This document shows, piece by piece, positions 30,174 to 41,518 of a DNA stretch of 64,000 nt. Origin of the DNA: Paramacrobiotus metropolitanus (lineage: Eukaryota; Tardigrada; Eutardigrada; Parachela; Macrobiotidae); contig NW_026570336.1 in the NCBI RefSeq assembly GCF_019649055.1, forward strand, positions 186,001 to 250,000, read 5' to 3'. The notes beneath the pieces are model-generated. The model had not been told where the DNA came from and did no database searches. It saw only the letters and a program-made list of their open reading frames with translations. The number at the start of each line of letters is the position of its first letter. Positions within the stretch are counted from its first letter, which is position 1. The position numbers and the translations under genes were made by a program.

Positions 30174-32046
30174 TTACTCAGAATCCAAGTCCTCTAATGC
30201 TGACACATATTCAGCGTTTAAGTCTTCTATGAACACCACCGCCTCGTACTTTGCCTCCTGGAACTTCTTCACGTCCTCGGCCTTAAACCCGTTTGCGTAG
30301 CAATCCACCATCGCTTGGATGCAGGTACGTTTTGGAACTTCGTCATCGGCTAGCAGGTTTTCGCGTACACAAGTGTCGAAGGCAGATTTCAGGTCAGCCG
30401 CCATTGAAGCCAACTCCCTAAACCATTCTGAACTGGAACCTGGCACAAGCTCCAAATCAACATATCCCCGAAATCCTTTTTCATGGTCCATCACCAACTA
30501 CAGAAGAAAAAAAAAACAACAATACAACATAACCATAAATCCATTCACAAAACATATAGAACTTGCTTTTTCGAATTCGTTATCTGTATAGTCAATATGT
30601 TCAGGATACATTGTTGAGCCATCCTTCCTTTTTTTGGCTTTTGCTTTACCGGTGTTGACCTTCCGCTTTTTGGTCAGCGGCTCTGGCTTACGGTATTCTT
30701 CCCGGCAGAATAACTTCGGATGGGCGGTACGTTTACGGAGAACGGCCACAACTTCGTCTCTGTTGAACTGAGCCTCCCCAGTTTCCCCCAGTGTTTTGCT
30801 AACTCCTTACGCCTACTGCTGAGCTCGTGCTGGATTTTTCTCACTGAAGCGCTCAACGCGTCCACACAAAGAATCGCATTTCGCTGAATGCTGGCCGCAG
30901 AATCCTCAACATCACGCGTGCTGTTCAAAACTGCACGCTGAAAAAACAAAACTATACCTGGTAAGCAAAAATAATGGTCAACTCCTATTCTTTTTTTTCT
31001 TCCATTTTTAAAAATCCTTAAAATCCTTACCGCATTCTCGTATAACTGATAACGTTCGTCGGCACTCCCGGATGCGGCAGTCGCCAGAAGCCTACGCGCC
31101 GCCTCCGGGGCGCTCGTATACGGGGCAGCCGTCATTAGCTTGCGCCATTTCTTTTTCAAACCCTACAAACGTAAAAAAAAACACGAGTAAATTAACAAAA
31201 CGTTCAAGGATCAAAATACTGTTAGCGGTCCATAATAATAAATATTTCTTTACACTAATACAAGAATATAAAATTTTTTAAGTTTAAAATACAATTAAAA
31301 TGTTTTTTTTCGTTTTAAAATAAGGCTGTAAAGTTTTTCGTATTAAACCAAGCGTACAAAGTTTTTCGTATTAAATTAAGTTTAAAAAGTTTTTGAGCTT
31401 AAAACTGGACGACAAAAGTTTTTCAGTTTATATAAGGCGGAAAAAGTTTTTCAGGTAAAATTAACACTAATAAGTTTTCACACTAAAATCAGAATACAAA
31501 AATTTTTGGGCTTTCATTACGATTGAAAAGTTTCTCGTTTTAAAATAAGGCTGGAAAGTTTTTCGCATTAAAATACCGCTGAAAAGTTTTCCGAATTAAA
31601 ATAAGCGTAAGAAGTTTTTTGCATTAAATGAAGTCTAAAAAGTTTTTAAGACTAAAATATGACGAGAAAAGTTTTTTAGTTTATATAAGGCGCAAAACGT
31701 TTTTCGAATACAAATCACTCTAATAAATTTTTTCGGTATAAAATAGGGCGGAAAAAATTTTTGGGCTTTCATTTCGACTGAAAAGTTTTTCGTTCTAAAA
31801 TAAGGCTGAAAAGTTTTACGCATTAAAATAAGCGTAAAAAGTTTTTTGGGATAAATTAAGTGTAAAAACTTTTTATGGCTAAAATTCGATGAAAAACGTT
31901 TTTCAGAATAAAATGAGGCAGAAAATTGTTTTCGAATTTAAAATACGATTACAAAATTCTTTAGGGCAAAAAAATAGGTAAAACACTACAAAATCATTAC
32001 CTGGTACAGCGACATATTGCTTTTGGCCAATTAAACCGCCTTGCAA
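30174..32046 (-). CDS. Unknown spliced nuclear-type protein with five-codon first coding exon
   Basis: The ATG at 32015 starts a five-codon coding exon (MSLYQ) ending at GTAATG. An 838-bp intron (31163-32000) made largely of 28-bp satellite leads to LKKKWRKLMTAAPYTSAPEA, in frame. Further exons: 30937 leftward (AVLNSTRDVEDSAASIQ ... coiled-coil-like SVRKIQHELSSRRKELA) with a one-base frame change at a G-run near 30790, then a basic bipartite-like NLS (PLTKKRKVNTGKAKAKKRK). A last exon from about 30494 is acidic-helical and ends ALEDLDSE at 30174. Between them a GC-type donor (GCAAGT near 30565) is possible. A 5'-UTR intron and a TATA at 32389 fit upstream. Family unknown; likely nuclear. Confidence 0.6.
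31305..31975. repeat. 28-bp satellite with ~252-bp higher-order period, inside an intron
   Basis: AAGTTTTTCG-type monomers recur every 28 bp (for example 31331, 31359, 31387). Distinct variants (TTTATATAAGGCG at 31427 and 31679; GGGCTTTCAT at 31508 and 31763) recur about 252 bp apart, i.e. nine monomers. Very A/T-rich. Confidence 0.85.
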
Positions 32047-32860
32047 ACCTACAAAAACGATCACATTGTCTCCGTATATGCACACCTTTAACTACATACA
32101 CGTTATAACGGCGCAGTAGGCATGATAACTACTTACCCGTATACAAAGCTGTACGATTTCCGAAAATAGGGCGGATTGTCAGACCACTGGAGTGTGGTAT
32201 TCCAAACGAGAGAACTTATGCTGGGTTTCCTGGACGCTTAATTATCGAAGGAACAGTGTGTGGGTTCTGGTGTGTGCGTTATTAGCAGCAGGCATACATT
32301 AGCATACATTAGCAGTGTGCGCTATGGAGTACCACGCGTACGCGGGTGCGGGAACATGTGTGTCTGTGTGTAATCTACCATGCGGATCTTTATATAGCTA
32401 TGGTACGGGATCGAAGTCCCTTTCCGCGTGCTACGGAGTTGTCGCTTGCTTAAACGCAACGTGAGTTTCTTTGACTTTTAATAACACTACAAGCACAAAC
32501 CAACAATACCAACAATATGTACTAATATTGTCAGAGTGTGATCTCATGTATTGGCCATGACGGACATGGGGGCATTATTGTTTCATCAGGTACTACAACC
32601 CGTTATTGTCTTCATTATAGTGCAGTATGGCACAGAATGATGCATTATTGCATTATTATCATTACCGCAGCCGCAGCGGGTAATAGATGTTAGAATGGCT
32701 ATACAAAACCTGAAAGTCGGATATCAGCTTCCCTGCTACAATTCTCAGTCGTTTTGACTGCCAGCAGCGGTGCTGCCAGCAGGTAGGATCTGTAGATATT
32801 CCTGTATATTCAGGCATTTTTTTACTGTTAATTTAGAATTTTTTCGATTTTTTTTGAAAA
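32047..32860. promoter_or_regulatory. Upstream region of the right-end gene
   Basis: Minus-strand TATATAAAG at 32389-32397. About 250 bp further on there is a GTAAGT donor (near 32137), and a TTTGTAG acceptor near 32047 precedes the exon with the ATG at 32015. This suggests a 5'-UTR exon of ~230 bp. The remainder up to the inverted repeat shows no gene. Confidence 0.4.
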
Positions 32861-32944
32861 TTTTTTGAAAACGGGACGTCTTCCCGGGACGCTCTTATCA
32901 GCGTCCCACATCTAAATGCCGGTCGAGACAAGCATATTACTACT
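32861..32944 (-). repeat. Polinton right terminal inverted repeat
   Basis: Ends ...CATATTACTACT and mirrors the left terminus including the hairpin (32886-32907). It is followed by GAC and AGCTAC. Confidence 0.95.
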
Positions 32945-32953
32945 GACAGCTAC

Positions 32954-34140
32954 TCTTATGCCTCCTTGGTTTTGACACAATTCTTGCACCAGTGCTCTGA
33001 AACGCTTAATTCGGCATTGTACAAAGGGATGTTGCCGGAAAAATCACCATAGCGCAAACGCGAAAAGTATCCTGGCTGAAGCATCCGGCATTGAAGGTCA
33101 AACAGGTGCAGAATATCCGAAAAGCTGGCTCACCATGCCTGTTTTCGTTTGCGCCGATTTCTTAGCTGCCTCCACTGGCTTCTTAGCTGACGGTGTCGGT
33201 AACCGGGCAATGGAGGTTACCACTGCCGCGCTTGCCCGCAATATTCTGTTCCTCACCGATCAGCTTCTGGCACAGCCGCCCTGCCACGTACAGACAGTTG
33301 GCACGCCCCTGAGATCACCGAAACTGAGGATTTGGCAGCCAATCGTTTGATGCTTTGTGTTGGCTGGCTTGGTGAGCCGAAATTCCGCATGGACAACTAC
33401 GCCATCGAGCAGTTGGGAGCGCTGAGGAGCGCCGTGCCCAGCTGCAGTCACACGCAGTACTCCAAGTTCATGGAGAGTATCCGCGCCTTCGAGTGTGTCT
33501 CACCGGCAACCCTTCCAGCCTTTGCCTAGCGCTTCGCCGCCTTTATTTTTAACCAACCGGTCCAACTGCGGCTGGAGAGAACATCCCCTGGAACGCCACG
33601 ATGAACCCAATGACTTCCATCGCCGACCTCATGGTCCTGCCGGAACTCCAAGAGTACGACGCACTTCCCACCGGATGCTTTGTCGACCTCCGATTGCCCA
33701 ACCTCCTCTGCTTATCCGTTCAGATGAGCACAAGCCAGTCTCACTGCTTAACGTCAACAGGATTAATTCAACAACAAAATTTCTCTTAAATTATACGATT
33801 CATCCATGGTCCCAAGAACAGACACTGCGTTGCCTCGCTGAATTTCCATCGATAGACGCTGGCGTCGGAATTCGTGGGAGCGAATTTCATCAGTGTGCTG
33901 CCGCAGTCGCTTGCCGATTTCCTTCACTATGGCGCATGCCGACTAACCCCAAGGCCCAAGTGTTTCGAAGGCTACTGGAGCGAAAATGGATCTCCCTTCG
34001 AGGTACGCGTACAGTTTAACTGTCTGCTCTTCGGCCTGGGCAGCAGCGGATCCAGCAGTTGCCGAAGTGGACTTGATATGCCATGGGGCGACTGTGTCAA
34101 CGGAGGTCAAGTCCCTATGGCAGTGTTTCGGCAGTTGTAA
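32954..34140 (+). pseudogene. Coding-like remnants of an unidentified gene
   Basis: The region is GC-richer than its surroundings, with overlapping open stretches in different frames, e.g. MPVFVCADFLAASTGF at 33135, KFRMDNYAIEQLGALRSAVP near 33380 and WSENGSPFEVRVQFNCLLFG near 33985. No single frame runs through. It looks like a decayed or error-laden coding region directly right of the Polinton. I do not recognise the product. Confidence 0.3.
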
Positions 34141-34904
34141 GGAACAGCCCCTTTGACTGTGCCAAGCCCGGCAAAGACGCGATGTTGAGCGACAAGAATT
34201 TTACCATTTACAGCATCAGTGCGGCGCTGTGTTTAACAGCGTGATGCCAATGATGCTGTACCTCAATAAATTGCATAATTACATGATAAATACTACTGTG
34301 CAGTGATCAGCGATGTTATGGTGACCCGATTACGGGAGCAGTTCCAGGAATTCCTGGAATCCATGATTCAGTGTAAATGCAAACCTGGAAGTAGAAAATT
34401 CAAAAATTGCAAAATCCTCCAAGTCGTGAAAATCGCGACTTGAGCATCACCGCACTCAAAAAAAACCCAATAAAAATCACGACTTCAACATCATCACACT
34501 GACAATCACCTGCTCTGTAATCACAACTTCCCAAGAACCAAATTAAAAATCCCTTACTCCCAAACACGGCTAACGTGAGATGATGGGAATTCCTTTCCGG
34601 ACAGCTGTAGGCAGTGACCTGTGAGAAACGCAACGTTGTAATAACGGATACAGGGAATAGCACGGATTCGAGGCAGCGGTTGAGATAGCGCTGCCTATAA
34701 GGTTTAGCACAAAACGCAAATGTTATACGATACAGATACGGCCCAGCCCAGCAAGGGCGTGCCTATACTGCTAGCGAGCGAGACGGTTAGAACGCCGGCA
34801 CCGCCAACCAATCAACCGCTGCGCAAATTACAGATACACGTCTCCACACCGAAGCAGCACGTCAGCACGTACGGTACGTCCTTGATCCAGGGAATATCTG
34901 GGAT

Positions 34905-35463
34905 GTACAGAGATATGCCAGTGCACCACATCCTGATTGCGCAATAAAATTCGTGACGGTGAAGATTTGACGCTGGCCCATAGACACATATGCTATAACT
35001 TAAATTTTCAAAAATTCATAACTTTGTTAATTTTTGCGTTAATTTTTTGTGAGTATGCTTTAAAAATATAGAATAATATCTGCTATTAGGCAAAACGATT
35101 TTTTTTTCTGTTTCCATTTTAAGGTTTGGCACTGAGAGCATACGTGGTTAACATAGCCGCCTACGAGAAATCTTTAAATCAAATTAAATGACTTCTCCAT
35201 AGACAGCCATGCTAATTACAAAGGCACATAGTGCGCAACCCTAAACGAAAAAGGAAAAAACATTTGTTATGCCTACTAGAATATATTATTCTGTATTTTT
35301 AAAGCATATTAAAAAAAACTAGCGCGAAAATTAACAAAGTTATGAATTTTTGAAAATTTAAGTTATAGCATATGTGTCTATGGGCCAGCGTCAAATCTTC
35401 ACCGTCACGAATTCTATTGCGCAATCATGATGTGGTGCACTGGCATATCTCTGTACACATCTG
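34905..35463. mobile_element. Foldback/MITE-like element with ~195-bp inverted repeats
   Basis: 34905-35102 and 35272-35463 are inverted copies (shared strings include TGACGCTGGCCCATAGACAC and CAAAAATTCATAACTTTGTT) around a ~170-bp centre. The element is absent from the matching place in copies B and C, so it inserted after duplication. No coding capacity. Confidence 0.85.
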
Positions 35464-36469
35464 GGCAGCCATCGATCCGGTTCGCAGTGCCGTATCCGTA
35501 TAGTGTATAACACCGCCTGCAGCATACCGGTGAGGAATCGTCACGCCTGATGCATCACACTGACAGGTACATGTAGTGGCGATAGAATGCGCAGCAAGAC
35601 TTTGCGGGGTTTGGCTGCGACTCGCTCTTCAACATTCCCGCTATCACCGGATTTATTGATTTCGAAAAGGTCCTGAAATAGAGCTGTCCTCTTTGGCCAA
35701 GCATCCGGGTGCGAAGCTGTATAGATCTACACCATCCTGTCAGACTGCCGACAATTCCGCTGGATTGTCAATTTGTCACCCAGCGAATTTTTGCGTTGGT
35801 GTATGAGCATATCCACCAAACCGGACCCGATGGCGACCGGAAGCTGCGCAAATTTATCCGAAGGGGTGACCTTGACGTCTCCCGCCGCCGCAGCGTCTGC
35901 GCGGCCGGGTCCGCCATGTCTTTAATCGCACCCCTGCCAGAGAGAATTCTGGGACAATTTCGCACTGCTCCTTATTACACGCATACTGGTAGAGTAACAA
36001 TATGATTCTAGCGAGTAACGCGTGCACTGTGTATCCGCTCCACAACAATTAAGGCTACAGACTACAGTATATCCGTAATGTGAGACCAATTAAGGAGTGC
36101 GCGACTGAGAATGGGTCATCCTGTTTTTCTCGCCCACAGCGATCACTGTGGCACACATCACCGAGAATTGGACGTGTAACACAACCAACAGCGGCCGTCC
36201 GCTTCTCTGTGGGGAACTGCTTCCCCTGGAATTCATTATTCTGGATGCTACGCAAGGAGGAGTGTGTGCGATACTCCTCATGGTGAAGCTGGCGACAGCG
36301 TCCGGTTGTCGCGGCCTGACGCACAGCTGTGGATCCGCACTCGTGCTGCTACTGGAAACGGTACTGAATTGTTAACAATGAGCTCATACAATAAGCTATC
36401 TGTTTACCCAGTAAGAAACAGCACGTACAGCGTAATTCTTACGCCGTTACATACATTTTTCTCGTAGAT

Positions 36470-36778
36470 TTCCATTGCGTTCTCCGGCGTACGGGTACGC
36501 TGTACATATGCCAGCTTTCGGGATTCTCGTGACGTTGCGCCCACTGCGCACGTGTCTCGTCCTCGGGATCCGCTCCGATGCGGACGAGCAGAAGCTCATT
36601 AAATGGACGTGGCGCAGGTGCAGCGCTGACTTGCGTATTCTATCCTTCCTGCTGACCACCGCCGTCCTCATCTTTTCTACCCTGATCTTCTACTGCGAGG
36701 AATATCAAGTGGGAGCGAATGTGTTTAGCGGGGCGGTCGCGATTTACTCCACGGTGCTCACCATGTCCACCGTTGGGT
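36470..36778 (+). CDS. Voltage-gated potassium channel-like exon (S4 to pore), intact
   Basis: Bounded by TTCTCGTAG and GTGAGT. The peptide FGILVTLRPLRTCLVLGI resembles a Kv S4, followed by a basic S4-S5 linker. A hydrophobic S5 (LSFLLTTAVLIFSTLIFYCEE) comes next, then a pore helix ending LTMSTVG at the splice donor, where Kv channels have TMTTVGYGD. S4 has fewer regularly spaced Arg residues than usual. If spliced to a downstream YGD exon it could be functional, but no such exon was found nearby. Copies B (about 40960-41020) and C (about 59740-59890) of this exon are degraded. Confidence 0.7.
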
Positions 36779-37050
36779 GAGTTTAAACCAATCTGTACAC
36801 TACGTCAACAGTCGTCCAGTGCGAAGCTGCCGTACTCGATCTGTGTGGTGGCGAAATGTCAGTTACCAATTGTGTAAACCTATTCATCCCTTACGTATGT
36901 TTTCGCGAGCGCAGCGGCTAATTTGTTTTGGGACATCTCGTTTTGCAGCCGTTTTTTTGTGTGACATTTGGTGGCGCGACTTTCGGGGAGTCGAAAAATT
37001 ATCGACTGGTTTCTGGCAACGAACAGTCATATGAGTTTACATGGTTTGTC

Positions 37051-37779
37051 GTGCGTTAGAAGTCAGGGAAGGTTCAGGCGACGTGCCAGCCTGAACAGTG
37101 TGGTCCAGCGCAGTTTGGGTTCAGCAAAGATGCCGACAGTTTTGGAACCGCCCGGACTGAGCAGATTAGATGAGAAACGGCCTGATGGCTGATCACTCTT
37201 GCCCTGGAAAATGGCCTTCCTTTGATCTGGGATGTGACAGTTGTTGACACATTCGCTACGTCCTATATAGCTGGTTCATCAGAAGCCGCGGGATCTGCAA
37301 CTGATGACGCGAAAGCACGAAAAAAGAAGCCTGTATTAAGAACTCACTGATTGACATGTTTTCGAACTAGTCGCCCTCGACACTATGGGAAGTTGCGGCG
37401 GCAGTACCCGTCATTTCATCAATGAAATTGGTCGACGGATTAAGGAGCAAACAGGCGAAACGCGCGCTGCCTAATTTTGGGGCAGCGTATAAGTGTGGAA
37501 ATTCAGCGTGGAAACGCTGCTTCTGTTCTGGGAACGGTTGGGTGTTCTAGAGAACTAGAAGAATTATTCTACTTATTCTAAGATGGTTTCTGAAGTTCAA
37601 GTGTAAAATGGCGTTTGGCTTGTACAATTTGGCAGTAAAAAGGATAGATCGAACCGAGATGACTAAATAAACGACTACTTGAAATATTATAAAGCTCAGG
37701 ATTCTCAGTTTACTTTGTGGTAAATGTAAAAGGTAAATTGTAATACAAAGACAATGCGAAACCGTTAACGTTGTAATTA
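37051..37779. other. No gene seen
   Basis: Follows the pore exon. Only short open stretches, no downstream channel exon with the expected YGD filter, and no repeats of note. Confidence 0.4.
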
Positions 37780-39369
37780 GCACACCACCGCACTCAAAAC
37801 CACCACAATAAAAATCACGACGTCAAAATCGCCACATTCGAAATTACGAGACTGGAAGTCAGCACTTCCAGATAAACAAACTGAAAACTGCATCCTGCAA
37901 ATCACGACTAAGTAGGATGACTGGAGTTCCAAGCCGGGCAGTGCAACGGTAGGCTGTGAGAAACGCTACGCCAAACGCTACGCCATACGCTACGCCATAC
38001 GCTTTCGATAAAGCGAAAGCTGAAGTACACACAGCGCTCGGTTCAGCAGTTGAGATAATAAAGTTGAGGACACAAAGCAAAGTTTAATGTTATACGGTAC
38101 GGATCAGTTCCACCACGGCAAGGGCGTGCCTTCTGCCTGCTGCTGGCGAGCATCACGGTTAGAAACGGCAGCTGGGGCTAACCAATCGAACGCTGCCCAA
38201 ATTATATGTCTTCACCCCCATTAACATGCGTATGCACGTACGGTACGTCCTTGCTGATGGGAATAGTGTATCTGTAAACTGTATGCATACATATATGAGC
38301 AACCATCGATCTTGTTCTCATTGTCAGCGCAGTATCTGGATAGCGCATACCGTTTAGCGACTGCAACATACCAGCGAGGAATTGTCGCTGTAGAAGCACC
38401 ACACTGACAGGTACATGTACTGGCGAAAGGATCCGCAGTCGGCACATCAAGACGCAGTCCGTTTCGGGTTTGTCTGCGGCTCGTTCACCAACATTCCCGC
38501 GATCGCCAGATTTACTGTTTTCCCATCAATTTCCAAACAGACTTGTATTACCTGGCAAAGCATCCGGTCGCAAAGCTGTATATATCTGTACAATCCTGAG
38601 AACTACGTTGATTGCCGAAAATACCGGCTGGATCGTGTACTCACCATCGCCAAGCCAGCAACAGCGTGCAGTTGTCGCACCGTGATGCAAAGCTGTGGAT
38701 CGATACTACTACTGGAAATGGTACACTCTGACATTTCCAGTAGAATTACTAATATCGATCCGGGGGTTTGGGTTTTCACCTTACCCGTCCGTGTAACCGT
38801 TGCGCTTCCACGTCGAACCGGAACCATTTCCCAAACTAACTCTCCTGCACAGATCAACCAAATTTGTGTGTTTGTACCAAAAGTTCATCCAGCGATCCAG
38901 ATTCACACTCCTTATTTCAGAATTGACTATTTTGACGTAATACCACATTCATCACATTACAGCATCAAAAATGATTTTTTCAGCTTCACTTCGTTGTTCA
39001 GTTCCGTTCTTTTTTGTGGAAGCGTACTCGACTTACCATTGGACGATAATTTTTTCGGAGTCAGGAGCAGTTTCTTTTTACGCTTTTCTCCGTTATCCGT
39101 CGCGTCTCGGTGACCTAAATCACAAATGCATTTGACCCTTGGATTATATGGTCCTTCTTTTTTTACTCGTACAATTATTGTATTATGCGACGGTATCTAT
39201 AGGCATTGACGCGCACATAAATAAACAGTGTTTTTAGCGTTTTAAATTGCGGCACTAACAAGTGAAATTACTGCGGCTTGTAAACTACAGTGGACGCCAA
39301 AATTATCTTACACTTATGTAATCACACAACGCGCGCAACCAAGCACTTTTCTGTACTAAAACACCCAAA

Positions 39370-39790
39370 TTTTTGACTGGCCATCGGCTTGCTGACATTT
39401 ACACTTGCCCCTTGCGCGTTTTCCAACAAAAACCATTGATCGATATCTCAAACGAAAGAGGAAAAAATTTCAAGAATTTTGATACCAAACAAGTTGTTCT
39501 TTATGAGATCTACGAGATAACCGAGGCATCTAAAGTTTCTCGTAGACATAGCATAGGATTTGCATCCGCGGTTTGGTTTCAGTTTTCACACAGAAATCGT
39601 GTGCTTTGTCTACGACAAACTAAAATGGCTCGATTTTCTCTTAGATCTCATGAAGGATGACATGTCTGGTATCGAAATTCTTGAAATTTTTTTGTCTTCC
39701 GTTTGAGATATCGCTTGATGGTCTTCGTTGGGAAATACGTCAGGAACAAGTGTTCGTATTCTAGCGCGTTTTCTGTTTAGTGGTCATTTG
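39370..39790. mobile_element. Second foldback/MITE-like element
   Basis: Left arm around 39415-39500 (CGATATCTCAAACG, AAAAATTTCAAGAATTTTGA) is mirrored by 39665-39770 (TTGAAATTTTTTTGTC, CGTTTGAGATATCG). It is unrelated in sequence to the element at 34905 and absent from copies A and C. Confidence 0.65.
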
Positions 39791-39913
39791 GTCCTGGCCA
39801 TTCATTTTTATTGGTCATTCGGTCCCCGACCGAATGTAAGACAATTTTGACTTCCATTGTAATTACAGCCTGGACGGTGCCCACTGACCAGATGCAGCCA
39901 AAATGCGGTCGGC

Positions 39914-40088
39914 GCGCGCCATCGCCATTTCCACTCAAATTACAGTTGACCAAATTAAATCGGATTAGACCAGGTTGGTTTTGCGGCGCTGGCTGACGTT
40001 TGTGCGCCGGTCAGAGGACGGACACTAGAGAACGGCTGACCAGCAGCGGCACGTGACGTTCCCGCAAACTCCGCTTTCGCTTGCAGGT
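39914..40088. repeat. Dispersed repeat, copy 1
   Basis: CGCCATTTCCACTCAAATTA, TTTGTGCGCCGGTCAGAG and CCGCTTTCGCTTGCAGGTAC recur, diverged, at 63397-63570. Confidence 0.75.
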
Positions 40089-41407
40089 ACCAGCATTTTG
40101 TGGGTGCGAATATTTTACGTTTTTTTTTATTTTTATTGGCAATTTTTAAGCACAAGTTCCAGTCTAGGTGAGCAAATGTTCCTTTCTTTGAGCACATTTT
40201 GTGCTATGCCAGCACAAGTACCATGTGCACTGCGTGGCCGCTCGATCAACAACAATTGAAGGGCGTGCAGTATGTGCGTAATATGAGCCCGATCAGGGAG
40301 TGGGAGAATGGATCCTGCTGTTTCTCTCGCCCGCAGTGGTAAATTGGCGCACATCGCCGAAATCTGGTCGTTTGACACTTCCGGACGACATCGTCCGCTT
40401 TTATGTGGTGAAGTGTTTTCCTTTGAATTTTTGAGAATTGATGCTGCGCCAGGAGGACTTCCTGTTGAGAGCTTTGTGATAAAAAGTTTATGACAGAAAG
40501 CCTTTCTCATCGCACAGCTATCAACAGCGTCCAGTTTTCGCGCAGACACACGAATTCGGTACCATGTATCGGGTCACTTTCCTGAAGCCGTTTCCTAGAA
40601 TTGTTCGCCGATTTTCATTTTGTTTTTAAGCGTATGGATGACGCTGTGTTCACTTGTCAAGTAAATATAGCGTCATTCATACGCCGGAGAACGCTGAATT
40701 TCCTCCGCTAGCGTGGCGACGTTGCGCATGCTTCGCACTTTTCGAATCCTGGAAATACGTTCCTATTCAGACGACTTCTGCTATTACGCAATGGGAGCCA
40801 AATGAAATCATTCGACAGACCTTGCATAGCTGTAGAAGTGACCTGTATACTGTATCCTACTTGAAGCTTATCATGGCCGTCCGGCTATGTTCTGCCTTGA
40901 TCTGTTAATGGGAAGATAAGTTGGAGCGTTGTTTGGAGGAGAATAGATCAAGTGGAAGCGAATCTGACTGGAGCGCCTGACTCGCTTTATTTTACCTTTG
41001 ATCACCGTGCCCATCATTTGGTGAGTTTAAACCTATCTGTGCACTGCATTAGAAATTTAAAATTACAGTTCGCTACCGAAGGATAGTAAAGCCTGCTACT
41101 GTATGTTCAGCGCTAATGAAAATGCGGCATCGGTGTGCCGGTTACCTCCACCAAATGTAAACGTGCACGGCGCTGTTTGATACGGGATGCACACATGCGG
41201 TGACACTGCATATCAATAAATTACTTATCAGGGTAAACCTGTACTTGCTGCATAAAAACCGATAACCTTTTAATCATATTATTAGTAACATGAAGCACGG
41301 GAAAGCTAATTTGCAGGTAAATTACGGATACATAGTTGGTAAGACACATAGTTAGGCTAACTTGATAGTAGGTTCAGTAACCAGCCTGCGCTGTAACTAA
41401 CCACACG

Positions 41408-41518
41408 TGTAGCCGGCAGAACTGTTAACATGTTAACGGTTAACGCATTAACATGTGTGCCGGGCGAGAATGTTAACGTTAACATTCCAGCCGGGCCCAA
41501 ATGTTAACGACCAAAATC
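41408..41518 (+). repeat. Ginger left terminal inverted repeat
   Basis: ~111 bp, near-identical to the reverse complement of 51915-52026. It contains the palindromes GTTAACATGTTAAC and GTTAACGTTAAC, likely transposase-binding sites. Confidence 0.93.

Larger units (their letters stand above)
7460..32944. mobile_element. Polinton/Maverick (adintovirus-like) element, 25.5 kb
   Basis: It is bounded by inverted repeats and contains the full hallmark gene set: protein-primed DNA polymerase B, retroviral-type integrase, FtsK/HerA-type packaging ATPase, adenain-like protease, penton and double-jelly-roll major capsid protein, plus pX-like and pVI-like minor proteins. Extra cargo: two BIR-domain genes, a TBP homologue, an ADP-ribosylhydrolase-like gene, a secreted-protein gene and two unknown spliced genes. 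Leftmost genes are mainly rightward and right-half genes leftward, meeting near a strong hairpin at about 19.66 kb. Most structural genes carry frame disruptions, and a pogo element interrupts the polymerase. It is probably a dead germline copy unless the indels are assembly errors. Confidence 0.95.
34420..37050 (+). pseudogene. Kv-channel-like segment, copy A
   Basis: It contains an upstream coding-like block at 34720 (LYDTDTAQPSKGVPILLASE), a foldback insertion (34905-35463), a middle block (35465-36365) and the pore exon at 36470-36778. The same block order recurs in copy B (37780-41060) and copy C (58340-59960), e.g. CAAGGGCGTGCC, CCTGCAGCATAC, AAGCATCCGG and CTCGCCC strings in each. Most blocks have stops, so it reads as a pseudogene or a gene with many small exons. 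Confidence 0.6.
37780..41060 (+). pseudogene. Kv-channel-like segment, copy B (degraded)
   Basis: Parallel to copy A with a ~3.37-kb offset at the N-terminal block (38088 against 34720). It includes a 12-bp tandem repeat CTACGCCATACG near 37965-38000, the block at 38415-38700, a foldback insertion at 39370-39790, a dispersed repeat at 39914-40088, the block at 40257-40510 and a damaged pore exon ending before GTGAGTTTAAAC near 41020. Stops and indels throughout. Confidence 0.6.

Noticed and set aside
31305-31975. 28-bp repeats considered as CRISPR-like
   Set aside because: Monomers abut directly without unique spacers and sit in an intron of a eukaryotic element.
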